DNA of 64,000 nucleotides from Fibrella forsythiae (GTDB lineage: Bacteria; Bacteroidota; Bacteroidia; Cytophagales; Spirosomataceae). A program made the position numbers and the translations under genes. The notes under the pieces are model-generated. The model worked only from the letters and a program-made list of their open reading frames with translations. It made no database searches and was not told where the DNA came from. Positions 35,634 through 44,319 of the stretch are shown here, piece by piece. The stretch's first letter is position 1, and each line of letters opens with the position of its first letter. Location of the stretch: the NCBI RefSeq assembly GCF_017353175.1, contig NZ_JAFMYW010000011.1:227748-291747 (forward strand). Reading direction: 5' to 3'.

Positions 35634-36398
35634 ATGAAGATAGGCTTATTTATCCCCTGTTACGTTGATCAGTTCTATCCGCAGGTAGCCAAAGCAACAC
35701 TGACGCTGCTCGAACAACTGGGCTGTACCGTTGATTATCCGCTCAATCAAACCTGCTGCGGACAGCCGATGGCCAACTCCGGTTACGCTCATCTGGCCGG
35801 GGGCTGCGACGATAATTTCATTCGCAACTTTGCCGGGTACGACTATGTCGTGTCGCCATCGGGCAGTTGCACGCTGCACATTAAACAGCATTTGCACGGC
35901 CACAATGCGGCTACTGACAATGACGCATCAGCTATTCGCGGCCGGGTATACGAACTGACCGAGTTCATTACTGACGTGCTGAAGGTGGAATCGTTACCGG
36001 CTAAAAATCAGGTACATCCACACCGGGTACGTCCGTTGCGTGTAGGTCTGCACCAGAGTTGCCACGGGCAGCGCGGACTGCATCTCTCGCCTATGTCTGA
36101 ACTGGTCGGGAACCAGGGTGTTTCTAAACCAGCCCGGCTTCTGAAGATGGTGAATGGGGTGGAATTAGTGGACCTCGATCGCCGCGATGAGTGTTGTGGC
36201 TTTGGTGGCACTTTCTGCGTCACCGAAGAAGCCATTTCGGCCAAGATGGGGAAAGACCGGGTTGCCGATCACCTGCGGCACAACGTAGACGTCATTACGG
36301 GCGTAGATGTATCGTGTCTGATGCACATGCAGGGAATTCTGCGCCGTCAGGAAAGTAAAGTCGAAGTAAAGCACATCTCAGAGTTGTTAGTAAACTAA
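35634..36398 (+). CDS. lutA: Lactate utilisation protein A (CCG-domain iron-sulfur subunit)
   Basis: 254 residues with two cysteine-rich CCG domains: LNQTCCGQPMANSGY (near 45) and DRRDECCGFGGTFCVTEEAI (near 190), plus VSPSGSCTLHI and GVDVSCLMHMQG. With LutB and LutC it oxidises L-lactate to pyruvate. ATG 35634 is used; the frame extends five codons to a TTG. Its position after the rhamnose genes makes sense because the dehydrogenase half of the first gene yields lactate. Confidence 0.93.
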   Translation: MKIGLFIPCYVDQFYPQVAKATLTLLEQLGCTVDYPLNQTCCGQPMANSGYAHLAGGCDDNFIRNFAGYDYVVSPSGSCTLHIKQHLHGHNAATDNDASAIRGRVYELTEFITDVLKVESLPAKNQVHPHRVRPLRVGLHQSCHGQRGLHLSPMSELVGNQGVSKPARLLKMVNGVELVDLDRRDECCGFGGTFCVTEEAISAKMGKDRVADHLRHNVDVITGVDVSCLMHMQGILRRQESKVEVKHISELLVN

Positions 36399-36400
36399 GT

Positions 36401-37768
36401 ATGAGCAACCTATCGCACGCTGAGGCGGCGGCTGTCTTCAATAAAGACGAGGCCCGAGTTGACTGGCATGACGAAACCCTTTGGTTTGTGCGGAGTAAAC
36501 GCGACCGAGCCGCGCAGTCGATACCCGAGTGGGAGGGGTTGCGCGAAGCCGCCTCGCAGATAAAGAATCATGTGCTCTCCAACATGCACGACCTGCTGAC
36601 GCAGTTTGAGCAAAAGGCCATTGCAAACGGCATCATGGTGCATTGGGCTGCCGATGCCGCCGAGCATAACGCCATTATCCGTCAGATTCTGGCTGATAAT
36701 AAAGTGAATCAGCTGGTGAAATCGAAGTCGATGCTGACGGAAGAATGCCACCTGAACGAATACCTGAAAGAGCACGGCGTTGACGTAATTGACTCTGATC
36801 TCGGCGAGCGGATCGTGCAGATGCGCGGCGAGGCGCCCAGCCATATTGTGTTGCCCGCCATTCACCTGAAGCGGGGCGATGTGGGCGATACCTTCCACAA
36901 ACACCTGGGCACTGATGCGGGCGCAACTGACCCGCAATACCTGACCGAAGCCGCCCGCCAACACCTGCGCGACACGTTTCTGACGCGTAAAGTGGCCCTC
37001 ACCGGGGTGAACTTCGCCATTGCCGAAACGGGTGGTTTTGTAGTTTGCACCAATGAAGGCAACGCCGATATGGGCGTGCACCTGGCCGATGTGCACATCG
37101 CCTGTATGGGCTTTGAAAAAGTTATTCCTCGTGCAGAACATCTTGGTGTGTTTCTACGACTGCTGGCCCGTTCGGCCACTGGTCAGCCCATTACCACGTT
37201 TTCGAGCCATTTTCACAAACCCAGAAAAGGGCAACAGATGCACCTGGTCATTGTTGATAATGGCCGAAGCCGTCAGTTGGGTCGCGCTGACTTCCGAAAT
37301 TCCTTGAAGTGCATCCGATGTGCAGCCTGTTTCAACACCTGTCCGGTATACCGTCGGAGTGGCGGACATAGTTACCACACGGCCATTGCCGGTCCGATCG
37401 GGTCTATCCTGGCCCCTAATCTGGATATGCGCCAGAATGTTGATTTGCCTTTTGCCAGTACCCTTTGCGGCTCATGCAGTAATGTTTGTCCGGTGAAAAT
37501 TGACATCCACGAACAATTGTACAAGTGGCGGCAGGTATTAATGCAGGAAGGGCATGGACCAACAGCTAAAACGCTGGCGATGAAGACCATGGCCAGTGTA
37601 CTGGAATCGCCCCGGTTATACCGGATGGCTGGAAAGGTGGGGCGCGGCGTGTTACGATTTGCCCCCGTCGTAGCCGAAAATGGACTGAATCCCTGGTATA
37701 CTCACCGCGAAATGCCCGAGCCACCAGCAGAAAGCTTTCGGGATTGGTACATAAATAATAAACAGTAA
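36401..37768 (+). CDS. lutB: Lactate utilisation protein B (iron-sulfur and LUD domains)
   Basis: 455 residues. The N-terminal LUD domain (about 65-295) includes SMLTEECHLNEYLKEHGVDV and NFAIAETGGFVVCTNEGNAD. A ferredoxin-like part (about 300-400) holds two 4Fe-4S motifs, KCIRCAACFNTCPVYRR and STLCGSCSNVCPVKIDIHEQ. The C-terminal DUF3390-like tail is ESFRDWYINNKQ. It begins three bases after the lutA stop, indicating translational coupling. Confidence 0.94.
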   Translation: MSNLSHAEAAAVFNKDEARVDWHDETLWFVRSKRDRAAQSIPEWEGLREAASQIKNHVLSNMHDLLTQFEQKAIANGIMVHWAADAAEHNAIIRQILADNKVNQLVKSKSMLTEECHLNEYLKEHGVDVIDSDLGERIVQMRGEAPSHIVLPAIHLKRGDVGDTFHKHLGTDAGATDPQYLTEAARQHLRDTFLTRKVALTGVNFAIAETGGFVVCTNEGNADMGVHLADVHIACMGFEKVIPRAEHLGVFLRLLARSATGQPITTFSSHFHKPRKGQQMHLVIVDNGRSRQLGRADFRNSLKCIRCAACFNTCPVYRRSGGHSYHTAIAGPIGSILAPNLDMRQNVDLPFASTLCGSCSNVCPVKIDIHEQLYKWRQVLMQEGHGPTAKTLAMKTMASVLESPRLYRMAGKVGRGVLRFAPVVAENGLNPWYTHREMPEPPAESFRDWYINNKQ

Positions 37769-37776
37769 ATAGCCAT

Positions 37777-37847
37777 CAAGTACCAGCGCTGCTTATATGT
37801 ATAGCCCATTCGCCGGGAAGGGCTCTCATAAGCAGCGCTGGTACTTG
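37777..37847. repeat. Perfect 20-bp inverted repeat between lutB and lutC
   Basis: CAAGTACCAGCGCTGCTTAT (37777-37796) and its exact complement (37828-37847) flank a 31-base loop that itself contains AGCCC...GGGCT. Confidence 0.88.
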
Positions 37848-37872
37848 GTAGCTGTTCACTGATCACTGAAAA

Positions 37873-38469
37873 ATGACTTCACGCGACACCATATTGGCCG
37901 CTATTCGGGCTAATCAGCCGGATCGGTTGCCGCTGCCAGAGCAGTTTACTTTTGAGACAACCTACCCGGACCTGGCCGCTCAGTTTGCCGAGGTACTGGC
38001 GTTTGTTGGGGGACAGGCGGTGAACGTACCTGACTATGCGGCTATTGCCACGTACCTGCGCCAGACCTACGCCGATGTGCTGAGCATTGGTACGACCATT
38101 CCTGAACTGGCCGACGTGGCTGATCTTGATTTAACCCTGATCACGGTCCCGCACGATCTGGTCGGGCTCAATCTGGCTATCATCGGTGGCCAATTGGGCG
38201 TAGCTGAAAATGCGGCTATCTGGGTTGATGAGCAGCATATCCCGTCGCATTTCCGGGCAATGCCCATGATCACGCAGTATCTGGCAATAATTATCCGCGA
38301 GGTCGATCTGGTATCAAACATGCACGAGGCTTACCGCCGTATTGATGTGGCAGCAACAGGGTTTGGTACATTTATTTCCGGCCCCTCCAAAACCGCTGAT
38401 ATTGAGCAGAGTCTGGTGATTGGCGCCCACGGCGCACGCGGCCTGACTGTGTTTATACTAAAGGAATAA
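37873..38469 (+). CDS. lutC: Lactate utilisation protein C (LUD domain)
   Basis: 198 residues of a LUD domain. Typical features are TTIPELADVADLDLTLITVP, NLAIIGGQLGVAENAAIWVD and a C-terminal FISGPSKTADIEQSLVIGAH GARGLTVFIL. It completes LutABC. The TAA stop overlaps by one base the ATG of a longer reading frame for the following regulator, so coupling is possible. Confidence 0.92.
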   Translation: MTSRDTILAAIRANQPDRLPLPEQFTFETTYPDLAAQFAEVLAFVGGQAVNVPDYAAIATYLRQTYADVLSIGTTIPELADVADLDLTLITVPHDLVGLNLAIIGGQLGVAENAAIWVDEQHIPSHFRAMPMITQYLAIIIREVDLVSNMHEAYRRIDVAATGFGTFISGPSKTADIEQSLVIGAHGARGLTVFILKE

Positions 38470-38612
38470 TGCACCGGTTCGCCGGGGTACGTGATCAATA
38501 CGGTACTTTTGTGGTCTGGCCGAAGCGAAAGCTTTGGCAACTGCGCTTACTACCTATTCATTTGACCGAAACTGGATTGGAAACGCCCGCCCGGTTCGGC
38601 ATTACGGCCCCA

Positions 38613-39629
38613 ATGCTTCAGCAAATAGCGATCAACGACTTTTCGAGTACGCCCAAGTACCTTCAGATTTACAATTCCATCACTGAAGGTATTCGGAACA
38701 AGGATATTCTGCCGGGCGATAAACTGCCGTCAATTTTCGAGGTATGTGCTGAATTCGACGTCTCGAAGCGAACGGTAGAGCGGGCCTATGATCTGCTGAA
38801 AGAAAAGAAAGTAATTGAGTCGACGAAGGGTAAAGGCTCGTATATCAGCGATCTGGAAATAAACCGGGCGTTGAAGGTTTTTCTGCTGTTCAATAAACTC
38901 AGCGCCCATAAAAAAATCATCTACGACGCCTTCACCGACGAACTAGGCCCTGACGTGCCTATCGATTTTTTTATCTACAACAACGATTTCCGGCTGTTTA
39001 AAACCATTCTGCCAAACCACGCCCACGGCTACACGCACTACGTAATCATTCCGCATTTTTATGAAGGCGGTGAGCGGGCTGTTGATCTGATCAACACGTT
39101 GCCAAAGCATAAACTCGTGGTAATGGACAAGCTCATTAACGGCCTGACAGGCAAGTATTCGGCTGTTTATCAGGATTTTGAAAATGACCTTGTGCAGGCG
39201 CTGGTAAGTGCATTGCCGTTACTGCGAAAGTATGCTACCCTGAATCTACTGTTCCCCGAATACACCTATCATCCCGAAGGAATAGTAGCCGGCTTTCACC
39301 GGTTCTGCACGGATTATGGATTTAAGGCGCTTGTAACGCCCGACATTACATCGGCCGATATCCTGCCTGATTGCGCGTATATCAATCTGATGGAAGAGGA
39401 TCTGGTCACGCTGATCAAGAAGATAAAAGAAACGCCGTATCAGGTAGGGCGGGAAGTCGGGATTCTATCCTACAACGAAACCCCATTGAAAGAACTGCTA
39501 CTCGATGGCATTACGGTAATCTCAACCGATTTCGCCCAAATGGGCCGCACTGCCGCTCAACTGGTAACCGGAAAAGTGAACGGACAGATCAAAAACCCGT
39601 TCCAGCTCACCGTTCGTAAATCGCTGTAG
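38613..39629 (+). CDS. GntR-type regulator with LacI-like sensor domain
   Basis: About 338 residues from ATG 38613; the frame also starts at 38469, overlapping lutC, which would add 48 poorly conserved-looking residues. A winged-helix domain (about 1-75) has TPKYLQIYNSITEGIRNKDI, LPGDKLPSIFEVCAEFDVSK and RTVERAYDLLKEKKVIES. The rest resembles a periplasmic-binding/LacI sensor (HYVIIPHFYEGGERAVDLIN, VTPDITSADILPDCAYINLM, AQMGRTAAQLVTGKVNGQIK). It ends the rhamnose-lactate operon and likely controls it; a sugar or sugar-phosphate ligand is inferred. Confidence 0.85.
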   Translation: MLQQIAINDFSSTPKYLQIYNSITEGIRNKDILPGDKLPSIFEVCAEFDVSKRTVERAYDLLKEKKVIESTKGKGSYISDLEINRALKVFLLFNKLSAHKKIIYDAFTDELGPDVPIDFFIYNNDFRLFKTILPNHAHGYTHYVIIPHFYEGGERAVDLINTLPKHKLVVMDKLINGLTGKYSAVYQDFENDLVQALVSALPLLRKYATLNLLFPEYTYHPEGIVAGFHRFCTDYGFKALVTPDITSADILPDCAYINLMEEDLVTLIKKIKETPYQVGREVGILSYNETPLKELLLDGITVISTDFAQMGRTAAQLVTGKVNGQIKNPFQLTVRKSL

Positions 39630-39662
39630 GTACGTTGCTACCGCACGGGCAACGTACCTACA
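39625..39662. terminator. Hairpin made of two inverted AACGTACC copies
   Basis: A perfect 14-bp stem (TGTAGGTACGTTGC and GCAACGTACCTACA) with a 10-base loop, starting just before the GntR stop codon. Both arms contain the over-represented 8-mer, facing each other. No long T-run follows, so its strength as a terminator is uncertain. Confidence 0.75.
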
Positions 39663-39709
39663 CATGAGGTATAATTCCGAGGCAAATAATGGTAGTCCTT
39701 CAAAGTGCC

Positions 39710-40588
39710 TCAGTAGTTGCTCCCCGTTTGCTTTTTGAGTGCTGCCTGAATATCAATTGGCAAGTTTGTGAAGAAACGAAACCCGGTTCGTTGCTCCAAT
39801 TCGTCAACCGACAGACGATAGCTTTCCCACTTGCGCTCAGCTGCCGATTGCTGATTGGGAATATATACGGCTATCACCTGTGTATTGGGGCCAATGCGAT
39901 TCAGGTCATCGGTACCGTTTGGCAACACCAGCAGCACCTTCCACATCGCAGCAGGGACCGTAATTTTCCCGGCGGCTAAGCTCTTGGCTTCCCCCTGTTC
40001 GCCGGTGCCTCCCGAGCCCCCGGTTCCTGCCACCAAATACACTTCGTTGCCGTTGTCGACCAGCTTGCGGGCATATTCTTCCAGGTACTTCCACGTTTCG
40101 CGGTTGAATTTTGGTGCTTGCGGCACGACGTTTGATAGGACGAACGTGGCAGCGTTGTCGGTGGGGTTACTGTCCCGGTCTTCCGATGGGCACAAATGAC
40201 CCCGATCGAAACCGGTCTTCTCATAATCGCTCGATCTGATCGTTGAATAACCAGCGGGTAGGTCCGGGTCGGGGCGGAAGGTCTTGGTTCTGGCGGCATC
40301 TCCCCGCCATTCCGGGCTCAGGTGCCAGCTTACCCAGTTGGCAATGCCCCGGCTGCGGTTGAAACTGAGCGAAAACTGATGCTTTTCGATCAGGTAATTG
40401 TCGGGATCGATCGTTGTGGCCAGGCTCGGATTACCCAGCGTTAGGTGTTCACTGGTTGGCTGCGCTGGTCTACTACCCGGTTTAGGACCTTGGGGAACGG
40501 GCAGACAGCCGTTGAGCGTGAACAATAAACTACTGATAAACAGATTTGTCAGTAGTCGATTTGGCAGGAACGTTGATTTTGTTAGCAT
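39710..40588 (-). CDS. DNA/RNA non-specific endonuclease, lipoprotein
   Basis: 292 residues with a lipoprotein signal (LFISSLLFTLNGC, Cys about 28). The NUC domain contains the family's catalytic motif GFDRGHLCPSEDRDSNPTDN (His of DRGH acts as general base; Asn residues bind magnesium), then FVLSNVVPQAPKFNRETWKY. The enzyme would degrade DNA and RNA outside the cytoplasm. It is monocistronic, convergent with the GntR gene. A surface nuclease could supply nutrients or process DNA before uptake; the latter is speculation linked to the word AACGTACC. Confidence 0.9.
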   Translation of the reverse strand: MLTKSTFLPNRLLTNLFISSLLFTLNGCLPVPQGPKPGSRPAQPTSEHLTLGNPSLATTIDPDNYLIEKHQFSLSFNRSRGIANWVSWHLSPEWRGDAARTKTFRPDPDLPAGYSTIRSSDYEKTGFDRGHLCPSEDRDSNPTDNAATFVLSNVVPQAPKFNRETWKYLEEYARKLVDNGNEVYLVAGTGGSGGTGEQGEAKSLAAGKITVPAAMWKVLLVLPNGTDDLNRIGPNTQVIAVYIPNQQSAAERKWESYRLSVDELEQRTGFRFFTNLPIDIQAALKKQTGSNY

Positions 40589-40701
40589 ACTTGCGGAACT
40601 TTACTTGACTAAGCTACCAGTAAACTCAGGTTTGCTGAAAACAGACCAGAAACCACAATTTAGCCTGTTTTAGGGCATTTTTAGTATCATAACCCATACG
40701 T

Positions 40702-42891
40702 ATGAGTAAAAAGAAACCGGCCGTACCGCAACGTACCGGCTATGCAGCCCCACAGGCTGCCGCACCCCGCCCGGCGGTGGCTGCTTCACCGCGACCGCAA
40801 CCCGTAGCGGCACCGCGTCCGTCAACACCAACTGTCTCTGACTTACCGATTGAACGCAGCCCCGTGGTATGGTGGCCCATGTTGGCACTGGCTGCCATCG
40901 GCGTGTTGCTGTATGCCAACACGTTCGGCCACCAGTATGCGCTCGATGATATTGCCGCTATTGGCCAAAACCTGTTCGTAAAACAGGGGCTAAAAGGATT
41001 ACCCGACCTGATGCGGACAGAATTCTGGCACTTTAGCAATATCTCGCTGGGGTACTACCGGCCGCTGTCGCTGATTACGTTTGCGCTCGAACAGGAATTT
41101 TTCGGCGATAAGCATCCTGAATATAGCCACATGATCAACGCCGGCTTATATGGACTTACCGGACTAAGCATTGGTGTGCTGCTCCAGAAATGGCTGCCTG
41201 GTAAAACGATCGTCGCTTTCCTGATTGGTCTGGTTTTTATTACACACCCGCTTCATACCGAGATTGTTGCCAACATTAAAGGCCGCGATGAACTGCTGAG
41301 TTTCCTGTTCATTTCGCTGATGCTGCTGACCTACTGGAAGCACCTTGAAGCCAAAACGTCATTCTGGTATCAGGGCCCTGCTGCCGATATTGCGCTGGGT
41401 GGTTTGCTTACGGTATTCTCAGTAGTAGCGGGTTGGGTAATCGGTAGCAGTTTGCTGGTCAACGCGTTTGGTGCCACGGCTGGTGGTATCATCGGCGTGG
41501 TGATCATGGGCGCTTTGTCGACAAGCTGGGTTGGTCTGGCCTGTGCCTCACTCTACTTCGCGTTCCTGTCAAAAGAATCGTCGATCGTTAGCCTTGCGCT
41601 GATTCCGGCCATGCAATACTGGTTTGCCCGTCGTAACGTGTTCAACTCGATGATCAGCCTGTGGCCGTTCCTGATTGTTTCGGCCTTGTTCTTCTACCAG
41701 AAACAGAAGATGATCGGTACCCTCGCCGGTACCCCACCTGTCGACTGGGCCAACTATCCGTACGCGATTCTGAACACGAAGACGTCGACCATGTTCAAGT
41801 TCTTCATGTATTACCTGAAACTGCTGGTGTTGCCGCATCCGCTGGTATACGATTATTCGTTCAACGTGATTCCGACGGGCGGTAAAGGCGATATCATGTC
41901 GTGGCTGGGCTTTTTCTCGATGGTGGGGATGATTGTTTTAACCTGGATCGGTTTCCGTCGGCGCACACTCTGGGGTTTTGGCCTGTTCTGGTTCTTCGTT
42001 ACCATGATGCCAGGTCTGGGCTTTATCTACAGTCGGGGTGGTATTCTGGCCGAACGTTTCCTGTATGCCGCCGTAATGGGCTTCGCTTTTGTGCTGGTTT
42101 GGGCTGTTCAGGCTGCAGTGGCCCGGTTTGGGCTGGATAAAGCCAAAACGAACGTACCTGAAGAGGCCGCCGTCTCGGATAGCCAGTCGGTGATTGATTC
42201 GTTCCGTTCACCGAAGCCCGCCCTGGCGCAGATGGCTATCAACTACCTGCCGCTGGCTGTGGTGGTTGGGCTCGCCTGTGGCCTGTACTCGTTCAAAACC
42301 ATTACGCGTAACCCCGATTGGGAAAACAATTTTGTGCTGTTCAACTCGGCGCTGCCCTATGCGCCAACCAGTTGCCAGGTGCAACGCCACGTAGCCAACG
42401 AATGGATCGAAAAGGGCCTGAAAGAACGTGCCAAGATCGATTCGGCCAACGTGCGGATGATGCGCTACAAAACCAAAGCCGATTCGATCAAGAAGTATCA
42501 GGCCATGTTGCCCGAATACAACAAAGAAGCTGGCAAGTATGCTCGCCTGGCACTCGACCATCTGCAGGAGTCATGTAAGATTTACCCGAATTTCGGTGAA
42601 TCGTACTTCTCAATGGCCTATGTATTTCAGCGGATTACGCCCAATGTCGACTCGGCTAAGCATTACTACAAGCAGACGATCCGGGCGGCTTCATCATATG
42701 CACCAGCTTATAATAATCTGGGTGTGATTTACCAGAACGAGGGTAAATACCAGCTCGCGTCGTACTACTACAATAAGTCGATGGAAGTAAACCCGGCTTA
42801 TCAGGATGGCAAAAATAACTATGCAGCCCTGAAGAAAGCCACCGGGCTGGATGTCCGTTTCCTGCCCGATTCGGTGATAACCCGGAACTAG
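40702..42891 (+). CDS. TMTC-like multi-pass protein with C-terminal TPR repeats (putative O-glycosyltransferase)
   Basis: 729 residues. A Pro/Ala-rich cytoplasmic tail (1-55) precedes about 11-12 membrane helices. Luminal-side motifs match GT-C enzymes of the TMTC type: YALDDIAAIGQN near the first loop (acidic pair), GYYRPLSLITFALE, FITHPLHTEIVANIKGRDEL, FLSKESSIVSLALI and ILAERFLYAAVMG. The C-terminal region (about 540-729) has TPR-like helices such as YAPAYNNLGVIYQNEGKYQL ASYYYNKSMEVNP. In animals TMTC proteins O-mannosylate cadherins; in Bacteroidota a role in glycosylating exported proteins is plausible but inferred. It is monocistronic with a 33-bp terminator. Confidence 0.85.
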   Translation: MSKKKPAVPQRTGYAAPQAAAPRPAVAASPRPQPVAAPRPSTPTVSDLPIERSPVVWWPMLALAAIGVLLYANTFGHQYALDDIAAIGQNLFVKQGLKGLPDLMRTEFWHFSNISLGYYRPLSLITFALEQEFFGDKHPEYSHMINAGLYGLTGLSIGVLLQKWLPGKTIVAFLIGLVFITHPLHTEIVANIKGRDELLSFLFISLMLLTYWKHLEAKTSFWYQGPAADIALGGLLTVFSVVAGWVIGSSLLVNAFGATAGGIIGVVIMGALSTSWVGLACASLYFAFLSKESSIVSLALIPAMQYWFARRNVFNSMISLWPFLIVSALFFYQKQKMIGTLAGTPPVDWANYPYAILNTKTSTMFKFFMYYLKLLVLPHPLVYDYSFNVIPTGGKGDIMSWLGFFSMVGMIVLTWIGFRRRTLWGFGLFWFFVTMMPGLGFIYSRGGILAERFLYAAVMGFAFVLVWAVQAAVARFGLDKAKTNVPEEAAVSDSQSVIDSFRSPKPALAQMAINYLPLAVVVGLACGLYSFKTITRNPDWENNFVLFNSALPYAPTSCQVQRHVANEWIEKGLKERAKIDSANVRMMRYKTKADSIKKYQAMLPEYNKEAGKYARLALDHLQESCKIYPNFGESYFSMAYVFQRITPNVDSAKHYYKQTIRAASSYAPAYNNLGVIYQNEGKYQLASYYYNKSMEVNPAYQDGKNNYAALKKATGLDVRFLPDSVITRN

Positions 42892-42904
42892 GAACAGGTA
42901 GTCA

Positions 42905-42978
42905 AAAAACAAAATTGGCGTAGAGCCGGGGCAAACCGCTTATCTGGTTTGGCCCGGCTCTACGCCAATTTTGTTTTT
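42905..42978. terminator. 33-bp hairpin terminator after the TMTC-like gene
   Basis: Arms 42905-42937 and 42946-42978 pair with one mismatch around an 8-base loop, ending in TTTTTGT-type sequence on both strands. Confidence 0.88.
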
Positions 42979-43116
42979 AGCCGATACTGATTTTTTACAC
43001 GCTCATCGTGAGTCAGGCGTTATGGATATATATACGTCGTACGGGTACAAATTCAGTACCTTCATGGCCTATCCACCTTAACGCTACATAGCCACCTTCC
43101 GTTTACCTTATCAACT

Positions 43117-44313
43117 ATGCCTGTTTTTCCACAAAAGTCAACAGCATCCGCAGACCAGAGCACCGTTCCAGCAGAGCCTGAACTAACCTTGCGCGAGAAA
43201 TTACTCCTGCGCGAAGCCCAGTTAAGTCAGGCACAACGAATGGCAGGAATGGCTAGTTGGGAATGGTATTTCGGGGGAACTGAAATTCGATGGAGCCCTG
43301 AAATGTACCGATTCTGGGGTTATCAGCCCGATGAAGTAAGCGTTGATTTAGACAGCGTAGCCAAATCAACCCATGTAGATGACCTGCCTATTCTGGAAAC
43401 GGCAGTAAGTCGGCTACTTCAGGGTGATGATGTGGAGATGGAATACCGGCGATACGACAGACTGGGCCGCGAGATTTATATCTACACCAACGGACAGATC
43501 ATTCGGAACGAGGCGGGTGAAGCAATTGGCGTGTTCGGGATCGATATGGATATTACCAGGAGAAAACAGCAGGAGCAACACCTGCTTGACCTGAACCGGC
43601 AACTCGAAGAGAAAAATCAGAAACTGGAGCAACTGGTAGCCGAGTCAAGTGCATTCACCTACATTGCGAGCCATGATTTACAGGAGCCATTGCGCAAAAT
43701 AAAGAGCTTCAACCAGCTCATTCTTGAAAAAGAAGCTGACCGATTGTCGGAGCAGGGTAAAGAGTTTTTTCGCCGATCCAATGCCGCTGCGGTCCGAATG
43801 CAGCAACTTATTCGAGATCTGGTCACTTACTCACAGATAAACTCAACTGAACCGGAAACTGAACCCGTTGACCTAAATGAACTGGCCGATCAGGTGTGTC
43901 AGGACCACTACGATGTAATTACTGCCAGGCGGGCCGAGATCAACGTGGAGCCATTACCTGTGGTGCAAGTAGCCAGATTTGCCTTCCGGCAACTCATTGA
44001 TAATTTGATTAGTAACGCACTGAAATACTGTCGGCCCGATTGCCCGCCTCACATTACAATCAGCTATCAGCGGAACGTACCTGAGCAGCATCAACTGACA
44101 ATCGCCGACCGGGGAATCGGCTTCGAACCTGTGTACAGCGAACGCATTTTTAAGCTATTTCAACGATTACATAGTCACCACCAGTATATAGGCACTGGTA
44201 TTGGGCTGGCCATTTGCAACCGCGTAATGCAAAACCTTGGCGGCACCATCGAGGCCGTTGGCAAACCTGGCGAAGGAGCCACGTTCATCATGCGCTGGCC
44301 AGTGATCGAGTAG
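43117..44313 (+). CDS. PAS-domain sensor histidine kinase
   Basis: 398 residues, no membrane segment. A short coiled region (EKLLLREAQLSQAQRMAGMA) precedes a PAS domain of PAS_3 type (about 45-150, WEWYFGGTEIRWSPEMYRFW through VFGIDMDITRRKQQEQ). A dimerisation helix holds the H-box SHDLQEPLRKIKSF (His near 188). The ATPase domain has the N-box LIDNLISNALKYC, G1 DRGIGFEP and G2 GTGIGLAICNRVMQNLGGTI. The kinase is probably cytoplasmic and senses a bound ligand, light or redox state. No response regulator is adjacent; the single-domain regulator at 3902 is of a type that such kinases use. Confidence 0.93.
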   Translation: MPVFPQKSTASADQSTVPAEPELTLREKLLLREAQLSQAQRMAGMASWEWYFGGTEIRWSPEMYRFWGYQPDEVSVDLDSVAKSTHVDDLPILETAVSRLLQGDDVEMEYRRYDRLGREIYIYTNGQIIRNEAGEAIGVFGIDMDITRRKQQEQHLLDLNRQLEEKNQKLEQLVAESSAFTYIASHDLQEPLRKIKSFNQLILEKEADRLSEQGKEFFRRSNAAAVRMQQLIRDLVTYSQINSTEPETEPVDLNELADQVCQDHYDVITARRAEINVEPLPVVQVARFAFRQLIDNLISNALKYCRPDCPPHITISYQRNVPEQHQLTIADRGIGFEPVYSERIFKLFQRLHSHHQYIGTGIGLAICNRVMQNLGGTIEAVGKPGEGATFIMRWPVIE

Positions 44314-44319
44314 ACACTA

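Noticed and set aside
37873..38612. Regulator starting at 38469 with ATG overlapping the lutC stop
   Set aside because: The extra 48 residues look uncharacteristic of a GntR N-terminus; 38613 was preferred, but coupling at 38469 cannot be excluded.
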